Shown here piece by piece: positions 44,777 through 54,541 of a DNA stretch of 64,000 nt. Position numbers and translations under genes: made by a program. The notes under the pieces are model-generated. The model searched no databases. It saw only the letters and a program-made list of their open reading frames with translations, and was not told where the DNA came from. The stretch comes from Burkholderia lata (GTDB taxonomy: Bacteria; Pseudomonadota; Gammaproteobacteria; Burkholderiales; Burkholderiaceae). Within the stretch, counting starts at the first letter, position 1; each line of letters opens with the position of its first letter. The DNA is taken from contig NZ_CABVQK010000006.1 of NCBI RefSeq assembly GCF_902499335.1, positions 1-64,000 of the forward strand. Reading direction: 5' to 3'.

Positions 44777-45883
44777 TTGCGACTCAAACATTTCGCATGG
44801 CTGATCGCGGCCGCCACACCGGCGGCCGCTTTTGCACAGACGAGCGTGACGCTGTACGGCCGCGTCGACGGCGGCATCGAATACCTGAACCACATCGCGA
44901 AGCCGAACGGCGGCAGCGGGACCCGCTGGAGCGCCGAAAGCGGCGACTGGGGCACCAGCATGTTCGGGCTGAAGGGCATCGAGGATCTCGGCGGCGGGCT
45001 GTCGACGGTCTTCAACCTGGAAACCGCGTTCCAGGTGATGAACGGCCAGACGGGCGGCGGCCGCATGTGGTCGCGGCGTGCGTATGTCGGGCTGAAGAGC
45101 AACACGTGGGGCCAGCTGCAGGCCGGCCGCAACCTGTTCATCGACAGCGACGGCGTGTGGGAATTCGACCCGTTCGTGCAGCAGGCGTTTTCGTCGGCGT
45201 CGCTCGTGCGCGGCCGCAACTGGCAGCAGACCAGCAACAACATCGAGTATCACAGCCCGGTGATCGGCGGCTTCGACGTGCAGGCGCAATACGCGTTCGG
45301 CAATCAGTCGCGCGGCTTCAACTACGGCGCGGCCGATGATTTCGGCCGCTCGGACGGGATCATGATCTCGTACCACTCGCCGTTGCTCGACGTGCGCGGC
45401 ATCTACGACGAACTGCGCGACAACAACGGCAAGTTCAGCAACATCTTCACCGCGTCGCGCGAGTACTTCGTCGGTGCGAACGTGAAGGTGTCGAAGTTCA
45501 AGATCCAGGGCGCGTATACGCACTACCAGGCACCGGATAGCCCGGCGGGCGTGGCCGATCGTGCCGATCACTACTGGCTCGGCGCGACCTATTCGGCGAC
45601 GCCGCAATGGGCGGTGACGGGTGGCGGGTACTACGTGAAGGTGGGCGACGGCGGCGGCGATGCGTCGCACGACCCGTCGGGCCACGCGATGATGTACGTG
45701 CTCGGCACCACGTACAACCTGTCGAAGCGCACGTTCCTGTATGGCACGGTCGCGTATGTGCGCAACGGCGGCAACTCGAACTTCTCGCTGCTCGCGACGC
45801 CGCGTGATGCGACGTCGGGGACGAGCCCGATGACGGGCGAGTCGCAGACGGGGGCGTATGTGGGGATGATGCATACGTTCTGA
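44777..45883 (+). CDS. Gram-negative porin (OmpC-like)
   Basis: The 368-residue protein has a signal peptide (cleaved after AAAFA near residue 20), the beta-proteobacterial porin N-terminus (QTSVTLYGRVDGGIEYLN), the eyelet-type segments SRRAYVGLKSNTWGQLQAGR, and a C-terminal phenylalanine (GAYVGMMHTF) that marks an outer-membrane barrel protein. It forms a trimeric diffusion channel. The start is TTG at 44777 behind GAGGGGG, an uncommon start codon that lowers translation. The gene is closed by a strong terminator. Confidence 0.92.
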   Translation: MRLKHFAWLIAAATPAAAFAQTSVTLYGRVDGGIEYLNHIAKPNGGSGTRWSAESGDWGTSMFGLKGIEDLGGGLSTVFNLETAFQVMNGQTGGGRMWSRRAYVGLKSNTWGQLQAGRNLFIDSDGVWEFDPFVQQAFSSASLVRGRNWQQTSNNIEYHSPVIGGFDVQAQYAFGNQSRGFNYGAADDFGRSDGIMISYHSPLLDVRGIYDELRDNNGKFSNIFTASREYFVGANVKVSKFKIQGAYTHYQAPDSPAGVADRADHYWLGATYSATPQWAVTGGGYYVKVGDGGGDASHDPSGHAMMYVLGTTYNLSKRTFLYGTVAYVRNGGNSNFSLLATPRDATSGTSPMTGESQTGAYVGMMHTF

Positions 45884-45908
45884 GTGGGGTGGCGTGCTCA
45901 GGTAAAAG

Positions 45909-45936
45909 GCACGGGCGTGAAGGCCCGTGCTTTTTT
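45909..45936 (+). terminator. rho-independent terminator of the porin gene
   Basis: GCACGGGC (45909-45916) and GCCCGTGC (45923-45930) form an 8-bp stem with a six-base loop, followed by TTTTTT at 45931-45936. Confidence 0.92.
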
Positions 45937-45939
45937 GCG

Positions 45940-46695
45940 TTTGTGAGGCTTGCCGGATGGCTGCCACGCTCGGTTGAATTTATCAACTCATTTAATGTGT
46001 TGCACTAATATTAAGTGACGTTATATGTTCACTGAGCGTAATTCGTCTGACATTTTTTCGACAATATTGTATCCAGAAGTTATGAGATATCGCGCTACCG
46101 ATTAAGCGTGCTCGGTAGGTTCACATTCTATAAAATTTTAACAAACTAGAAATTGGGGTGTCCGTAATCCGAGGTTGACCTGTCATCGTGCGGCGCAGCG
46201 AGGGCATTGGGATGCAAGCGGCCGCTAATGCGTCTTTAATGATTCATGAGCCCAGCGTCCATCCGTTGCCTACCCGCCTCCTACTCCTGCTAGCGAGCCC
46301 TATATCCCCGCCAAGCAAGTGGAGCATTGGAGCTGGCGCTCGCGCAGACAAGTCCTCAATGGATGCATCATAAGAGATCGTCGGCAACAGTATTTTGTAT
46401 CTCGACAAGCAGAAAATGATAAACATAATTGGTATCACAAGCAGACTTGGCCGACAGACGACCAGCGGCTCGACGTAGGTGTAGGGCAGCATAATGAGTG
46501 TTTGCGATTATGGGCACCTCGCAATTCGCTTGCTGTAGGTGCCTTTTCTCAATAGGCTGTGCAGCAGGCTCCGTGTGCCGAAAAACACTGTTGACTTTCC
46601 AGGGAATTCCACGGCCGTCATTCAACAATCTAACGAGCGCGAGCAACTCCATACCGCTGAGATTGCGATGCCTTTTAGCTGCCATACAGTGAACT
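45940..46695. other. AT-rich non-coding left flank of the NTPase island
   Basis: Immediately after the porin terminator the base composition falls sharply, with runs such as AAAATTTTAA and many in-frame stops. No frame is convincing; the minus-strand frame 46368-46685 would diverge from the NTPase gene but has no ribosome-binding site or known domain. The segment marks the start of horizontally acquired DNA and probably contains the NTPase promoter. No tRNA gene or obvious attachment repeat was found. Confidence 0.55.
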
Positions 46696-49600
46696 ATGCC
46701 CTTTGATCCGATATCATTTTCAGCGGTACTGGCCAGTCTTTGCAGGGACCAAATACGTCAGGCTGGGCATAGGTATACGCCCGGCATTGATCCAAGCGCA
46801 CCCAACCTCCGGATTGCCGCCTTGTCCGTTGCCATCGACAACGTCGCATGTGGCGATACCGCACGAGCGCGCTTCCAGTCGGTCCTTGACGAGTTCTCCC
46901 TGGCTTGGGACCGTGCCAAGCATCACAGCCAAAGACCCGGAGAGATTGAGCAACTGGTTGACGCCGCCGGCGCATCGCTGCCGGCGATGATGAGCCGCCT
47001 GCGTTCTCGCGATAGCACTGCGGGCGATGAATGGGCAGACCGACTGTCTCAGATCGACGCCAGCTTGATGGAGGATCTCGCCCATTGGCGGGCAGAGGAA
47101 GCCAAGCTGGCCCCGGACAACGGGAGCTACTCTTCCGCGCATAACACGGTACGCGCCAGCATGGATGCGATTGGCAACTGCCTGCGTGTCGTTCGCGACG
47201 AAGCTGAGTATGTGGCCAGTTCCTCGTTTAAGCTGCTCTTCGATCCAATCCTCCTGATCGGCGGTGAGTGGGGTACGGGTAAGACACACCTGCTGTGCGA
47301 TGTCACCAGCGAACGCCTCATCCGTGAAGATCCCACAGTCTTGGTGTTGGCAAAGAACTTCGAGGGCAACGTACTTGCAGATATTTGCGCGCGTCTCGGA
47401 GAGCTGACTTCGGTTGAGGATAAGTTTGCCGAGCTAGAAAGTGTTGGAAGGGGGGCAAGGGGGCGGACTGTTGTCATCATCGATGGCGTCAATGAGGGGC
47501 GGCGGCGCGAGTGGCGAAAGGCGATCGGCGCCTTGCTCTCGCTCGTTGCTGAGCACCCAAACATTGGGTTGGTCGTGACATGTCGGACTCCGTTCGAGGC
47601 CATAGCCATTGAAAAGTCGGATCTGGAGAAATTTCATCGTCTTCAGCATTACGGTTTCGACGATCAGGAGTTCAATGCACAGGCGGCCTTCTTTCAGTAC
47701 TATCAGCTGCCGCTACCGGAGGTTCCGCTGTTGGATCGCGAGTTCTCGCGCCCCCTCACGCTTAAGCTCATATGCCAATCGCTTCAGAACCTGTCGGGCA
47801 AGAAGCTTGCAAAGGGTTTCGCAGGCATCGCCTCTGGACAGCGCGGTATGACGTATGTGTTGGAGTCGTTCGTTAATCGTATTGGGGAACCAATCGAACG
47901 CGGATTCGGGCTGCCGCTCAAGGGGTGCTGGGTCTTGCTGAAAGGTGGCGATCAGTTCGCCGACAAACGGATTGCCGGTTTTGCGCCCTGCATGGCCGCG
48001 AACCTGCGCGGTTATGTTCTCCCGTCAGAGGCGGACCGAATTGTCGCCGCGAGCTACCCTGCATTACGACCTGCTCAACGGCGCGGGCTTCTGGAGACGA
48101 TGCGCACGAACGGGCTTATCGAAGAGGACGCCATCTGGTACTCAACGAAATCCGGACAGTACAAATCCAGAGTGGTGTACCGATTGCCCTATCAGAGGTT
48201 TAGTGACCACTTGATAGCTAGACACCTACTCAAGGCATACCTAGATGTGTCATCACCAGCTGCCATCAAGCGCAGCTTTGCGGCCACCTCCCCGCTCGCG
48301 AAAGTCTTCCGGCTGACCAATCAAAATTTCGGCCAATATGCAGAGCCTGGATGGGCGCAAGCACTGATCACAGAGTTTCCGGAGCGCGTCGGGAAAACAA
48401 TCCCTCCAAGGCACCGCGAGCTCTTTTTCGCGTTGCCAGAGGACGCGCAGGACCTGGACGCGTATTTCGAGCCGTTCATCGAGGGCCTTTTCTGGAGGAG
48501 TCCGACCGCGTTCACCGAGGGTACGCGGATGATCATCAACAAGTACTTGGGCGTAGGTTCCATGACCTGGGAGCGCGTCGTGGATGCATTGACGGCCGTC
48601 GCAACGAAGCCCAACCATCCCTATCACGCCAAGCGACTATACAAGTATCTGTCGCGCTACCCGATGGCCGACCGCGACCTGCACTGGTCTGAATACCTGC
48701 GACGTAGATATGCGTCACCGACCATTCATCGACTGCTGACATGGGCAGAGAAACTTGACACCGTGAACATGACTCGCGATGCGGCAACCGAGCTTGTGGT
48801 GCTGTTTTCCCTGGTCCTGACGACTGTTGTTCGCAGCGATCGCGATCTTGCGACTAAGGCACTCGTACTGATTGGAGAGCAACATCCGGACGTGCTGTTC
48901 TCGCACGTTGTGGCATGCTTCAGCTTCAATGACCCGTATCTGCCGGAACGGATGCTTGCCGCCGCCTACGGGACGGCTCTGTCGCTGGTCGATTCGAAGA
49001 GGACGACTTCGTTTCGACCGCTACTCGGAGATTTGGCTCAGAGGGTTTACCGGCAGATGTTCGCTCCTCGCGCGCGCCACGCGACGCACCACGCGCTCAT
49101 GCGGGACTACGCGCTTGGCATCATCGAGGTGGCGCAGCGAGCGGGGTGCGTCAATTTGCCGAAGACGGCTGTCTGCTACCTCAGCCGACCATTCCCAAAT
49201 ACCACATCGCCATTCTTCAGCGATGGAACGCCTGACGACTCAGTCAAGGATGCGATTGGGAACGCCATCCGGATGGACTTCGGCAACTACACCATCGGTG
49301 GTCTGATCCCTAACAGGGCAAACTACGACGAGACCAAACCCGACTACGTTCGGGTGCGAGCAAAGATCGAGCGGCGCATGTTCGACCTGGGGTACCGGGA
49401 CGAGCGGTTCAAGCATATAGAGTCCCAGATTGGCCGGGACTCCTGGAATGCTGACGACGAAAATAAGGTTGATCGCTACGGGAAGAAGTATTCCTGGATC
49501 GCATTCTTCGAGATGTGGGGTGAGCGCGACGCAAATCGGAAGCTACCCGATTGGCGCCAAGGCAGTCGGACTGCCGACTGTGGTGTAGATCCTACTTTCC

Positions 49601-50583
49601 CAAAGGCACCCCCCGATTGGACGCCCCCCTTGCCGGATCTCTTTGGACAGCCTGCTGCGACTACCGAGGACTGGGTTGCCGGCGGATACACGCCGAACTG
49701 GCACCCGCTCCTGGTTGTCCCCGAGATCAACGGGCATCAAGGTGAATGGGTGCTCGTTAAAGGATTTGTCCAAGGGGCTGACAGCGCGCACGATCGTAAG
49801 CTCTTCGCATTTCTGCGCGGGATGTTCGTGGCCATGAAGGACGTGAACACGCTCAGGTCGAGATTCCTATCGATTGACTACCCAGGGAACCACAAGATCC
49901 CGGACGGCGCCAACGAGCACTATCTGTTCGCAGGAGAGCCGGGACACCGGTATAGCTTTGCGCGGCATCTTCTCAATCGCAACGACGAATACCGCCGCCA
50001 GACGGTGGAGGCGTTCGATGAATACTTGGCGGACTACAGTGCCGGTGGCAAGCGGTCCATCAGCATCAAGATTGCATCGATGTCCGGCGTGGCAACGGGC
50101 GATGAGGAAGCGTCTGCCCTTGAGTTCGACGTTCCGACCACCCGACATATCCCGGGTGTCCGGATCGAGCTGCCGTCTATCCAGTTTGGTTGGGAATCCT
50201 ACCACTCCGCGTACAACACATTCTCGGGCTTTGAGATCCCAGCGCCAAGCCTGATCCAGCGTCTTGGCCTCTCCTGCTGTAACCGCGAAATCGACTTCTT
50301 CGATTCAAGCGGCCGTCCTGCAACACTCTACAGAGAAGCAGGCGAGGGCTATTTTGGCGACAAGCACAAGCTGCTCTACGTCCGGGCCGACTTGCTTCGC
50401 CGCTACCTCAAAGAAACCCGCCAGGTCCTCGTCTGGTGCAACTGGGGCGAACGTGACTGGCTGAAGACGATGGAAGGATACAGCTTACTTCCGAACGAGG
50501 GCAGACGGCGAGTCTTTCAGACTCACGCGCACATCCATCGGACCTTTTCCCAATGGTTCGCGAAAGATTTCGTCGTGCTGTAG
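46696..50583 (+). CDS. STAND-type NTPase, candidate defence protein
   Basis: The 1295-residue protein has a roughly 185-residue N-terminal helical region, then a P-loop NTPase domain of the STAND/NACHT type: Walker A GGEWGTGKTHLL at about residue 189, Walker B TVVIIDGVNEG at about 258 and sensor-1-like LVVTCRTPFE near 291, with the following helical region. The remaining 900 residues are a large sensor-like part, helical at first and mixed in the last 350 residues (including WGERDW near the end). This is the architecture of Avs/NLR-like antiphage proteins. No nuclease, TIR or SIR2 effector was recognised at the N-terminus. It is alone in an AT-richer island between core genes, which fits a mobile defence gene. 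Confidence 0.75.
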   Translation: MPFDPISFSAVLASLCRDQIRQAGHRYTPGIDPSAPNLRIAALSVAIDNVACGDTARARFQSVLDEFSLAWDRAKHHSQRPGEIEQLVDAAGASLPAMMSRLRSRDSTAGDEWADRLSQIDASLMEDLAHWRAEEAKLAPDNGSYSSAHNTVRASMDAIGNCLRVVRDEAEYVASSSFKLLFDPILLIGGEWGTGKTHLLCDVTSERLIREDPTVLVLAKNFEGNVLADICARLGELTSVEDKFAELESVGRGARGRTVVIIDGVNEGRRREWRKAIGALLSLVAEHPNIGLVVTCRTPFEAIAIEKSDLEKFHRLQHYGFDDQEFNAQAAFFQYYQLPLPEVPLLDREFSRPLTLKLICQSLQNLSGKKLAKGFAGIASGQRGMTYVLESFVNRIGEPIERGFGLPLKGCWVLLKGGDQFADKRIAGFAPCMAANLRGYVLPSEADRIVAASYPALRPAQRRGLLETMRTNGLIEEDAIWYSTKSGQYKSRVVYRLPYQRFSDHLIARHLLKAYLDVSSPAAIKRSFAATSPLAKVFRLTNQNFGQYAEPGWAQALITEFPERVGKTIPPRHRELFFALPEDAQDLDAYFEPFIEGLFWRSPTAFTEGTRMIINKYLGVGSMTWERVVDALTAVATKPNHPYHAKRLYKYLSRYPMADRDLHWSEYLRRRYASPTIHRLLTWAEKLDTVNMTRDAATELVVLFSLVLTTVVRSDRDLATKALVLIGEQHPDVLFSHVVACFSFNDPYLPERMLAAAYGTALSLVDSKRTTSFRPLLGDLAQRVYRQMFAPRARHATHHALMRDYALGIIEVAQRAGCVNLPKTAVCYLSRPFPNTTSPFFSDGTPDDSVKDAIGNAIRMDFGNYTIGGLIPNRANYDETKPDYVRVRAKIERRMFDLGYRDERFKHIESQIGRDSWNADDENKVDRYGKKYSWIAFFEMWGERDANRKLPDWRQGSRTADCGVDPTFPKAPPDWTPPLPDLFGQPAATTEDWVAGGYTPNWHPLLVVPEINGHQGEWVLVKGFVQGADSAHDRKLFAFLRGMFVAMKDVNTLRSRFLSIDYPGNHKIPDGANEHYLFAGEPGHRYSFARHLLNRNDEYRRQTVEAFDEYLADYSAGGKRSISIKIASMSGVATGDEEASALEFDVPTTRHIPGVRIELPSIQFGWESYHSAYNTFSGFEIPAPSLIQRLGLSCCNREIDFFDSSGRPATLYREAGEGYFGDKHKLLYVRADLLRRYLKETRQVLVWCNWGERDWLKTMEGYSLLPNEGRRRVFQTHAHIHRTFSQWFAKDFVVL

Positions 50584-51038
50584 GCGGAAACCCGCTCTAA
50601 GTGCTGTGCTTGCGGCGCATCTCAGCCGCTCACGGGTGGTGAGCCAATTGAATTCAGCTTCCAGTGGCTTCCCCTTTTGGGAACAGAAATCGCGCTGATC
50701 GGTGGGCACGATTTCTTCGTGCCCATGCTGAACACTTCATGCTCGAGCATTCGGATGTGTGATTGATCAGAGTCTGATGCGTGAAGGTTTGCATCGTAGG
50801 CCAGTCGAGGGACATGAGCCGAGGAGACCTTCAAACACCGTCGATTTGCTCAAGCTCTCAGATCGCATCGACAAGCAGCTCAGCGGATATCTGTCTGGAG
50901 ACGCGGCACTGCCGAGGAAGGTCGTTTCAGCCCACGACACTTCCTCGTGCATCACGGCAATCGGTGCGGCGGCTTCTTGCTGAAGCGATTGCAACAAGCA
51001 AATGCGTTCGTCCTTTGTAGTCTGGCGACTGCTGCCGG
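50584..51038. other. right flank of the NTPase island
   Basis: About 455 bases without a supported gene between the NTPase and the cysteine hydrolase. A 9-bp hairpin (50703-50725) may terminate the NTPase transcript. Frames at 50759-50983 plus and on the minus strand lack ribosome-binding sites; they may be decayed remnants. Base composition returns to core levels near 51000. Confidence 0.45.
50703..50725 (+). terminator. hairpin after the NTPase gene
   Basis: TGGGCACGA (50703-50711) pairs with TCGTGCCCA (50717-50725) around TTTCT, about 120 bases past the NTPase stop. No T-run follows, so termination is only possible. Confidence 0.35.
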
Positions 51039-51581
51039 TCAGAACACCCGGGCATCGGTCGTGGCCAGCGTCGCGAACGGCCCGCCAAGCGTCGCGTTGT
51101 GATGCGCGACGATCCGCTCGGCCGGTAGTTCCGGCGTGTCCATGCAGGTGTGCGCATCGGTCGCGAGCACCGCGCGAAAGCCGTGATCGGCGGCCGCACG
51201 GCACGCCGTGTCGACGCAGTACTGGGTCTTCATTCCCGCGATGACGATCTCGCCGATGCCAGCCTCGTGCAACCATTCGGCGAGCCGCGTACCCGCGAAG
51301 CAGCTCGACTGTGCCTTGTCGAACACGATGTCGCGCGCCGTATCGATCGCGAGCTCCGGCACCAGCGCGGTCAGCGGCGTACCGGGTGCGATCGGCGAAC
51401 CGGCGGGCCCGGTGTGCCGGACGGCAAACACTGGCGCACCGGCTTCATGCGCGCGACCGATCAACCGGTTGATGTTCGCGAGCACGCGTTCGCCGTCGTA
51501 CGGACGCTCGGGGCCGTGAAACAGGCCGACCTGCATGTCGACGACGAGCAGTGCGCGTTTCGGGGAAGGGACTTCGGGCAT
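51039..51581 (-). CDS. isochorismatase family cysteine hydrolase
   Basis: The 180-residue protein has the complete catalytic triad of the cysteine-hydrolase group: Asp in LLVVDMQVG (about residue 14), Lys in IVFDKAQSSCF and the nucleophile Cys in MKTQYCVDTACRAA. It should hydrolyse an amide such as nicotinamide, N-carbamoylsarcosine or a related compound. The ATG at 51581 follows AGGAGAAACGCA; codons further upstream are not part of the family. It is the last of three same-strand genes with an MHS transporter and an M20 amidohydrolase, separated from the transporter by about 230 bases. Confidence 0.85.
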   Translation of the reverse strand: MPEVPSPKRALLVVDMQVGLFHGPERPYDGERVLANINRLIGRAHEAGAPVFAVRHTGPAGSPIAPGTPLTALVPELAIDTARDIVFDKAQSSCFAGTRLAEWLHEAGIGEIVIAGMKTQYCVDTACRAAADHGFRAVLATDAHTCMDTPELPAERIVAHHNATLGGPFATLATTDARVF

Positions 51582-51810
51582 TGCGTTTCTCCTGAGTGAC
51601 CAATACGGACGGAGAAACGACAAGACCCCGTCCGGAACCGGCGGGGCCTGTGAGGGATGGCGCTACGACCTTGCGCGCACTCGCCGCACGAGCCCGCCGA
51701 AGGCGGTCGTGCGCGTCGTGGTCGAGGAGGTGGTCGTGATGTGGCGCATGGAGTGATCATGCACGATGCGCGCGCACCACGTCAATCGTGCATCGTGCAT
51801 CGGCCACCGG

Positions 51811-53130
51811 TCAGTCGAGTGCCTTCCCGGCCTTTTCATCCATGCAGCGGACGGCAAGCAGCGTCATCGCGCCGCAGCCGATCGCATACCACGCGGGTGC
51901 GTTCGGATTGCCGGTCGCCGCGATCAGCCACGTGACGAAGAACTGCGCGAAGCCGCCGAAGATCGCGACGCCGACGCTGTACACGAGCGCACCGCCGGTC
52001 GCGCGCACCGCACGCGGGAACAGTTCGCCGAGCATCGCGCCCGTCGCGCCGATGTTGATCGCGTGCACGATCGACAGCGCGGCGATGATCGACAGCAGCG
52101 ACGCGGCGCCCGGCCAGCGATTCAGCGCGATGAACGCCGGGTAGATCGCGGCCATCAGCACGATGCGCGTCCACCAGACGATCCGGTTGCGCCCGTAGAC
52201 GTCGGACAGGTGGCCGCCGATCGGCGTCACGAGCATCAGGATCGCACCGGCGACGCAGCCGGCCGTCATCGACAGCCAGGTCGGCAGGTGCAGCACCTGC
52301 ACGCCGTAGATCGCCATGTAGAACACGATGATGTAGTGGATCGACGTGCCGCCGATCGTCACGCCGAGGCCCGCGAACACGGCCTTGCCGTGATGGCGCA
52401 GCACGTCGGCGAGCGGCAGCGAGGCGACCGGCTCGTCGTGCGTGGCGGCGGGTGCGGCGGCCGGCACTTCCTCGACGGTGCGGCGCAGCCAGTAGCCGAG
52501 CGGCACGAACAGCGTGCCGATGATGAACGGCACGCGCCAGCCCCAGCTTTCGAGCTGCGCGGCACTCAGCGTCGACGTCAGCGCGACGCCGGTCAGCGCA
52601 CCGGCGAGCGCGGCGAGCCCCTGGCTCGAGAACTGGAACGATGCGTAGAAGCCGCGACGATGCTGCGGCGCCTGCTCGAGCAGCAGCGTCGTCGACGCGC
52701 CGACTTCGCCGCCCGACGCGAACCCTTGCAGCAGGCGCGCGAGCACGAGCAGCAGCGGTGCGGCGAGGCCGATCTGGGCGAAGGTCGGCGCGACGGCGAT
52801 CGTCGCGGTGCCGAGCGCCATCAGCAGCAGCGTGAGGATCATCGCCTTCTTGCGGCCGGCACGGTCGGCATACATGCCGATCACGAGCCCGCCGAGCGGG
52901 CGCGTGACGAAGCCGACGCCGAAGCTCGCGACCGCGAGCATCAATTGCCCGAACGACGAATGCACGGGAAAGAACAGCTTGCCGATCAGGATTGCGAAGA
53001 AGCTGTAGACCGTGAAGTCGTAGAACTCGAGCGCGTTGCCGACGGCGGCGGCCGCGATCAGCCGGCGTTTCTTCGCGGCGGCGCGAGCATCGACCGGCGT
53101 GCCGGCGAACGAAAGGGCGGACGTTTCCAT
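51811..53130 (-). CDS. MHS family metabolite:H+ symporter (MFS)
   Basis: The 439-residue protein has twelve transmembrane helices and the signatures of the metabolite:H+ symporter group: GNALEFYDFTVYSFF in helix 1, RPLGGLVIGMYADRAGRKKAM between helices 2 and 3, and QGFASGGEVGASTTLLLEQAP in helix 4-5. Members import organic acids such as citrate, shikimate or proline betaine. It starts 44 bases after the M20 amidohydrolase gene on the same strand, so the two form an operon for uptake and hydrolysis of an acylated or amide compound. Substrate unknown. Confidence 0.88.
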   Translation of the reverse strand: METSALSFAGTPVDARAAAKKRRLIAAAAVGNALEFYDFTVYSFFAILIGKLFFPVHSSFGQLMLAVASFGVGFVTRPLGGLVIGMYADRAGRKKAMILTLLLMALGTATIAVAPTFAQIGLAAPLLLVLARLLQGFASGGEVGASTTLLLEQAPQHRRGFYASFQFSSQGLAALAGALTGVALTSTLSAAQLESWGWRVPFIIGTLFVPLGYWLRRTVEEVPAAAPAATHDEPVASLPLADVLRHHGKAVFAGLGVTIGGTSIHYIIVFYMAIYGVQVLHLPTWLSMTAGCVAGAILMLVTPIGGHLSDVYGRNRIVWWTRIVLMAAIYPAFIALNRWPGAASLLSIIAALSIVHAINIGATGAMLGELFPRAVRATGGALVYSVGVAIFGGFAQFFVTWLIAATGNPNAPAWYAIGCGAMTLLAVRCMDEKAGKALD

Positions 53131-53174
53131 GTGGGGTTCCCCGGGTGGGCGCGAAACGATGGGATGAAGGGCCG

Positions 53175-54359
53175 TCAGGCCGCGAGCCAGGCTTCGGCGA
53201 TGCGAACCCAGTAGCTCGCGCCGATCGCGAGGATGTCGTCGTTGAAGTCGTAGCCGGGGTTGTGCACCATGCAGCCGCCCTTGCTGCCGATCCCGTTGCC
53301 GATGAACGCGTAGCAGCCGGGGCGCGCTTCGAGCATGAACGCGAAATCCTCGCTGCCCATCAGCGGCGCAGAGTCGGTTTCGACGCGTTCGGCGCCGAGC
53401 ATCTGGCGCGCGATGTCGGCCGCGAATGCGGTGGGCTCCGCGTGATTGACGAGTACCGGGTAGCCGTAGTCGTAGTCGACTTCCGCCGTGACGCCGAAGC
53501 TTTCCGCCTGGCCTTTCGCGAGCGCTTCGATGCGGCGCGCGAGCAGCGCGCGCACGTCGGCGTTCAGCGCGCGTACCGACAGCTTCATCGTGACGGTTTC
53601 GGGAATGATGTTGAACGTCTCGCCGGCCTGCACGCTGCCGACGGTGATCACGGCCGCATGCTGCGCATCGACCTCGCGCGCGACGATCGTCTGCAGCGCG
53701 ACCATGATGCTGCCCGCGGCCGACATCGGATCGCGCGCGAAATGCGGCATCGCGCCGTGGCCGCCGACGCCGCGCAGCGTGATCGTCACGCGGTCGGCTG
53801 ACGCCATCGCGGCGCCGGTGCGGAAGGCCATGTCGCCGGCCGCGCGGCCCGGCATGTTGTGGATCGCGAAGATCGCGTCGCACGGGAAGCGGTCGAACAG
53901 GCCGTCGTCCATCATCGCTTTCGCGCCGCCGAAGTTTTCCTCGGCCGGCTGGAATATCAGGTTCAGCGTGCCGGAGAACTGGCGCGTGGCGGCGAGGTGG
54001 CGCGCCGCGCACAGCAGCATCGCGGTGTGGCCGTCGTGGCCGCACGCATGCATCTTGTTCGCATGGCGGCTCGCGTACGGCAGGCCCGTGGCCTCCGCGA
54101 GCGGCAGTGCGTCCATGTCGGCGCGCAGCCCGACCGTGCGCGCGCCTTGCCCTTCGCGCAGCACGCCGACCACGCCCGTCTTGCCGATGCCTCGATGCAC
54201 TTCATAACCCCAGCCGGTGAGCAGCTCGGCGACGAGATCGCTCGTGAGCGTTTCCTCGAACGCGAGCTCGGGGTGAGCGTGGATGCGGCGGCGTACCTCG
54301 ACCAGCTCAGGTGCGATCGCGGCGATGCCGGGGATGATGGGGTTCACGGCTTGCAGCAT
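53175..54359 (-). CDS. M20 family amidohydrolase (hippurate hydrolase-like)
   Basis: The 394-residue metal-dependent amidohydrolase shows the M20D motifs: HPELAFEE near the N-terminus, RADMDALPL, the metal-binding MHACGHDGHTAM (His and Asp ligands), QPAEENFGGAKAM with the catalytic Glu, and MGSEDFAFM near the C-terminus with a metal-binding Glu. It removes an acyl group from N-acyl amino acids such as hippurate or indole-acetyl amino acids. AGGAG precedes the ATG. It heads an operon with the MHS symporter and is divergent from a LysR regulator that probably controls both. Confidence 0.9.
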   Translation of the reverse strand: MLQAVNPIIPGIAAIAPELVEVRRRIHAHPELAFEETLTSDLVAELLTGWGYEVHRGIGKTGVVGVLREGQGARTVGLRADMDALPLAEATGLPYASRHANKMHACGHDGHTAMLLCAARHLAATRQFSGTLNLIFQPAEENFGGAKAMMDDGLFDRFPCDAIFAIHNMPGRAAGDMAFRTGAAMASADRVTITLRGVGGHGAMPHFARDPMSAAGSIMVALQTIVAREVDAQHAAVITVGSVQAGETFNIIPETVTMKLSVRALNADVRALLARRIEALAKGQAESFGVTAEVDYDYGYPVLVNHAEPTAFAADIARQMLGAERVETDSAPLMGSEDFAFMLEARPGCYAFIGNGIGSKGGCMVHNPGYDFNDDILAIGASYWVRIAEAWLAA

Positions 54360-54541
54360 GGTGTCTCCTGTGGGGCAGGTGGGGCGTTTGACGCACATAT
54401 GACGAGCAAGCATATAAATTTCTTTTGCGTACCAGAAGCTGATAAATTGCTTTGGTGCTCACCACCGGTTGCCGCTCGGGAATACCCTGAGCCGGCGTGT
54501 GCCGCGCAGCACAGGGTTTCCACGGATCACGCATTGCCGCC

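Noticed and set aside
46368..46685. 105-codon minus-strand frame divergent from the STAND NTPase
   Set aside because: No ribosome-binding site, mixed His/Cys/Arg composition and no recognisable domain; more likely non-coding flank of the island.
50759..50983. 74-codon plus-strand frame after the NTPase gene
   Set aside because: Weak start context, no homology; could be a remnant but cannot be supported.
45937..51038. tRNA or integrase marking the NTPase island as an integrative element
   Set aside because: No cloverleaf, no integrase gene and no flanking direct repeat were seen at either border.
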